Below are positions 6,168 to 7,457 of a stretch of 7,457 nt of DNA, piece after piece. This stretch comes from Cytophagia bacterium (GTDB taxonomy: Bacteria > Bacteroidota > Bacteroidia > Cytophagales > Cyclobacteriaceae). Position numbers and translations under genes: made by a program. Where the stretch lies: the NCBI GenBank assembly GCA_013373005.1, contig JABXIP010000387.1, positions 1-7,457 of the forward strand, read 5' to 3'. Position 1 is the stretch's first letter. Each line of letters opens with the position of its first letter. The notes under the pieces were generated by a model. It was not told the origin of the DNA. It ran no database searches and saw only the letters and a program-made list of their open reading frames with translations.

Positions 6168-7425
6168 ATGCAAGGACCTCAAATAGGGCCTTGGCTTTCA
6201 CTAAGCACTCTTCATATTCTTCTTCAGCCACCGAATCATAGGTGATAGCACTGCCAACCTGAAATGAGTATTTCATGGTTTGGGCATTCACAAAAAGACT
6301 CCTGATTAGCACATTAAAATCGAAATCTCCTGATGGTTTCATATACCCTGCTGCACCAGAGAATGCCCCACGCTTAGTGTTTTCGTAGTGCTCAATCAAT
6401 TGCATCACCTTTACTTTGGGTGCACCGGTCATGCTGCCCATGGGGAAAGCATTCTTAATGATATCTACAAAGTGAACATTGTCTTTAGCTTCCGATACAA
6501 TAGTGGAGATCATCTGATGCACCTGCTGAAAGCTGTAAATGCCGAACATTTCTTCCACCTTAACAGTACCCGATTTTGCTGTTCTAGCCAGGTCGTTGCG
6601 TACAAGATCTATAATCATCATGTTCTCGGCCATTTCCTTTTCGCTATTGCGGAGCTCCATTTTAAGTGCTTCGTCTTCAGCCAATGAGCTTCCTCTGGGG
6701 CGCGTGCCTTTAATAGGTTGAGAGATAATCTTAGATGCTTGTTTCTTAATAAATCGCTCCGGTGAGGCCGATAGAATATAGTGCTGATTATGTTTCTGAA
6801 GGCAGGTAAATGGTTTAGGCGAAATTCGATTCAGCTCCAAAAATGTCTCAACTGGGTTCCAGGTCAATACTTCTCCATGAAATTCCTGACAGAAGTTGAT
6901 CTCGTAGCAATCTCCCTCTTCAATATGGTTTCGGAGTGCCTCAATGTATTGAATATATTCAGTTTTAGTAACAGAACCTTTAGGTGAAGTAAACTGAGAA
7001 TCAATCTGTGAAATTTGGGTAGAAAGAATGGTGTCGATTAAGTCCATATCTTCTGACTCAATCCTTATTCCTTCTTCCTCAAAGAATATGATATGTTCTG
7101 GCTCAAAAAAGGAGATAGGAGGGAATTCAACGTGGTCGATGTTCTCACTATTCAGCTTTTCTACCTCGTTTTTAAGGTCGTAACCGAGGTAACCAAATAA
7201 CCAGGAGTTTTGGTGGAATTGTTTGAGTGATTCAAAGGCATTTCCAGTCTCTGCAGCTAGTTTTCTTTTAGCACCAACCGCTAATATCTCCTCAAAGCCA
7301 GAGTGTGGGTAGGCTATGTTATTATTCAGATGGAGGGAGAAGAAAACTTCGCTATTAGCCCAGTGCAGGGCTTTTTGAAGCAATTCTTCTTTTGGATAAT
7401 CCTGATATGAGTAAAACTGGCTCAA
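6166..7425 (-). CDS. pabB: Aminodeoxychorismate synthase component I
   Basis: Chorismate-using enzyme of the TrpE/PabB family. PabB adds ammonia, supplied by PabA, to chorismate to give 4-amino-4-deoxychorismate for p-aminobenzoate and folate. The 419-residue frame has GDCYEINFCQ at 171-180, SPERF at 221-225, PIKGTRPRG at 237-245, DLVRND at 273-278, MGSMTGAPK at 329-337 and a closing GSAITYDSVAEEEYEE block from 391. Lys239 in PIKGT is diagnostic: PabB uses this Lys, whereas TrpE has Ala there. The N-terminal part (1-150) is short, as in Bacteroidetes PabB. The start is uncertain: TTG at 7425 fits the usual distance to KALHWA (18-23), but the frame stays open to the window edge with no ATG, so the true start could be beyond 7457. 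PabA and PabC are not in the window. No clear terminator follows on this strand. Confidence 0.92.
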   Translation of the reverse strand: MSQFYSYQDYPKEELLQKALHWANSEVFFSLHLNNNIAYPHSGFEEILAVGAKRKLAAETGNAFESLKQFHQNSWLFGYLGYDLKNEVEKLNSENIDHVEFPPISFFEPEHIIFFEEEGIRIESEDMDLIDTILSTQISQIDSQFTSPKGSVTKTEYIQYIEALRNHIEEGDCYEINFCQEFHGEVLTWNPVETFLELNRISPKPFTCLQKHNQHYILSASPERFIKKQASKIISQPIKGTRPRGSSLAEDEALKMELRNSEKEMAENMMIIDLVRNDLARTAKSGTVKVEEMFGIYSFQQVHQMISTIVSEAKDNVHFVDIIKNAFPMGSMTGAPKVKVMQLIEHYENTKRGAFSGAAGYMKPSGDFDFNVLIRSLFVNAQTMKYSFQVGSAITYDSVAEEEYEECLVKAKALFEVLA

Positions 7426-7439
7426 GGCAAAATTTTGCC
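7426..7439. repeat. Perfect 14-bp palindrome beside the pabB start
   Basis: GGCAAAATTTTGCC is self-complementary over all 14 bases and touches the proposed TTG start of pabB. A palindrome without a loop suits a dimeric DNA-binding protein better than an RNA hairpin. If pabB starts further upstream, the palindrome would be coding. The role is a guess. Confidence 0.3.
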
Positions 7440-7457
7440 AAAAATGGAGAAAGCTTA

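Noticed and set aside
6137..6240. Short plus-strand frame starting at ATG 6137 behind GAGG
   Set aside because: It would run through the terminator hairpin and antisense to the pabB 3' end, and the GAGG touches the ATG with no usable spacing.
7444..7457. Possible start of a divergent plus-strand gene (ATGGAGAAAGC...)
   Set aside because: Fewer than five codons are visible, so no family can be recognised. I recall tilS lying beside pabB in some Bacteroidetes, but nothing here shows it.

Overview
The window reads as a piece of chromosome from a Bacteroidetes bacterium, probably of the Cytophagales/Flammeovirgaceae type. The gene content supports this: a Bacteroidetes-style LptE lipoprotein opening Cys-Gly-Ile-Tyr-Ser-Phe, a SecG with a long Gln-rich tail, and a MiaB with a long N-terminal extension. 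Moderate GC, weak Shine-Dalgarno sequences and TAnnTTTG-type promoter boxes agree. Genus is not identifiable from the sequence alone.

Layout. (1) Positions 1-1242, plus strand: the 3' part of a Gfo/Idh/MocA-family NAD(P)-dependent oxidoreductase whose start lies left of the window. (2) Positions 1261-1292: a strong hairpin with T-runs on both strands, shared by this gene and the convergent operon. (3) Positions 5934 down to 1312, minus strand: a tight five-gene operon in the order miaB, a sigma-54 activator without a receiver domain, lptE, a Lys/Glu/Pro-rich protein with one TPR-like repeat, secG. Gaps are 12, -14, 36 and 7 nt, so a single transcript from the promoter just upstream of miaB is likely. 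(4) Positions 5901-6165: a 265-nt intergenic region with the miaB promoter, several short repeats and, unexpectedly, an intrinsic terminator pointing along the plus strand although no plus-strand gene precedes it. A small RNA of about 70 nt is the simplest explanation. (5) Positions 7425 down to 6166, minus strand: pabB (aminodeoxychorismate synthase component I, folate pathway), probably with a TTG start next to a perfect 14-bp palindrome.

How the genes fit. The operon joins tRNA hypermodification (MiaB) to envelope building: LptE helps place LPS in the outer membrane and SecG helps secretion through SecYEG. A sigma-54 activator sits between them. The folate gene and the sugar-type oxidoreductase are separate units. 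There are no mobile elements, CRISPR arrays, tRNA or rRNA genes, and no gene-free stretch longer than 300 nt. The region is mostly ordinary core chromosome. The points that deserve attention are the orphan plus-strand terminator with its putative RNA, the unusual sigma-54 activator, the unnamed TPR-like protein, and three non-ATG starts.
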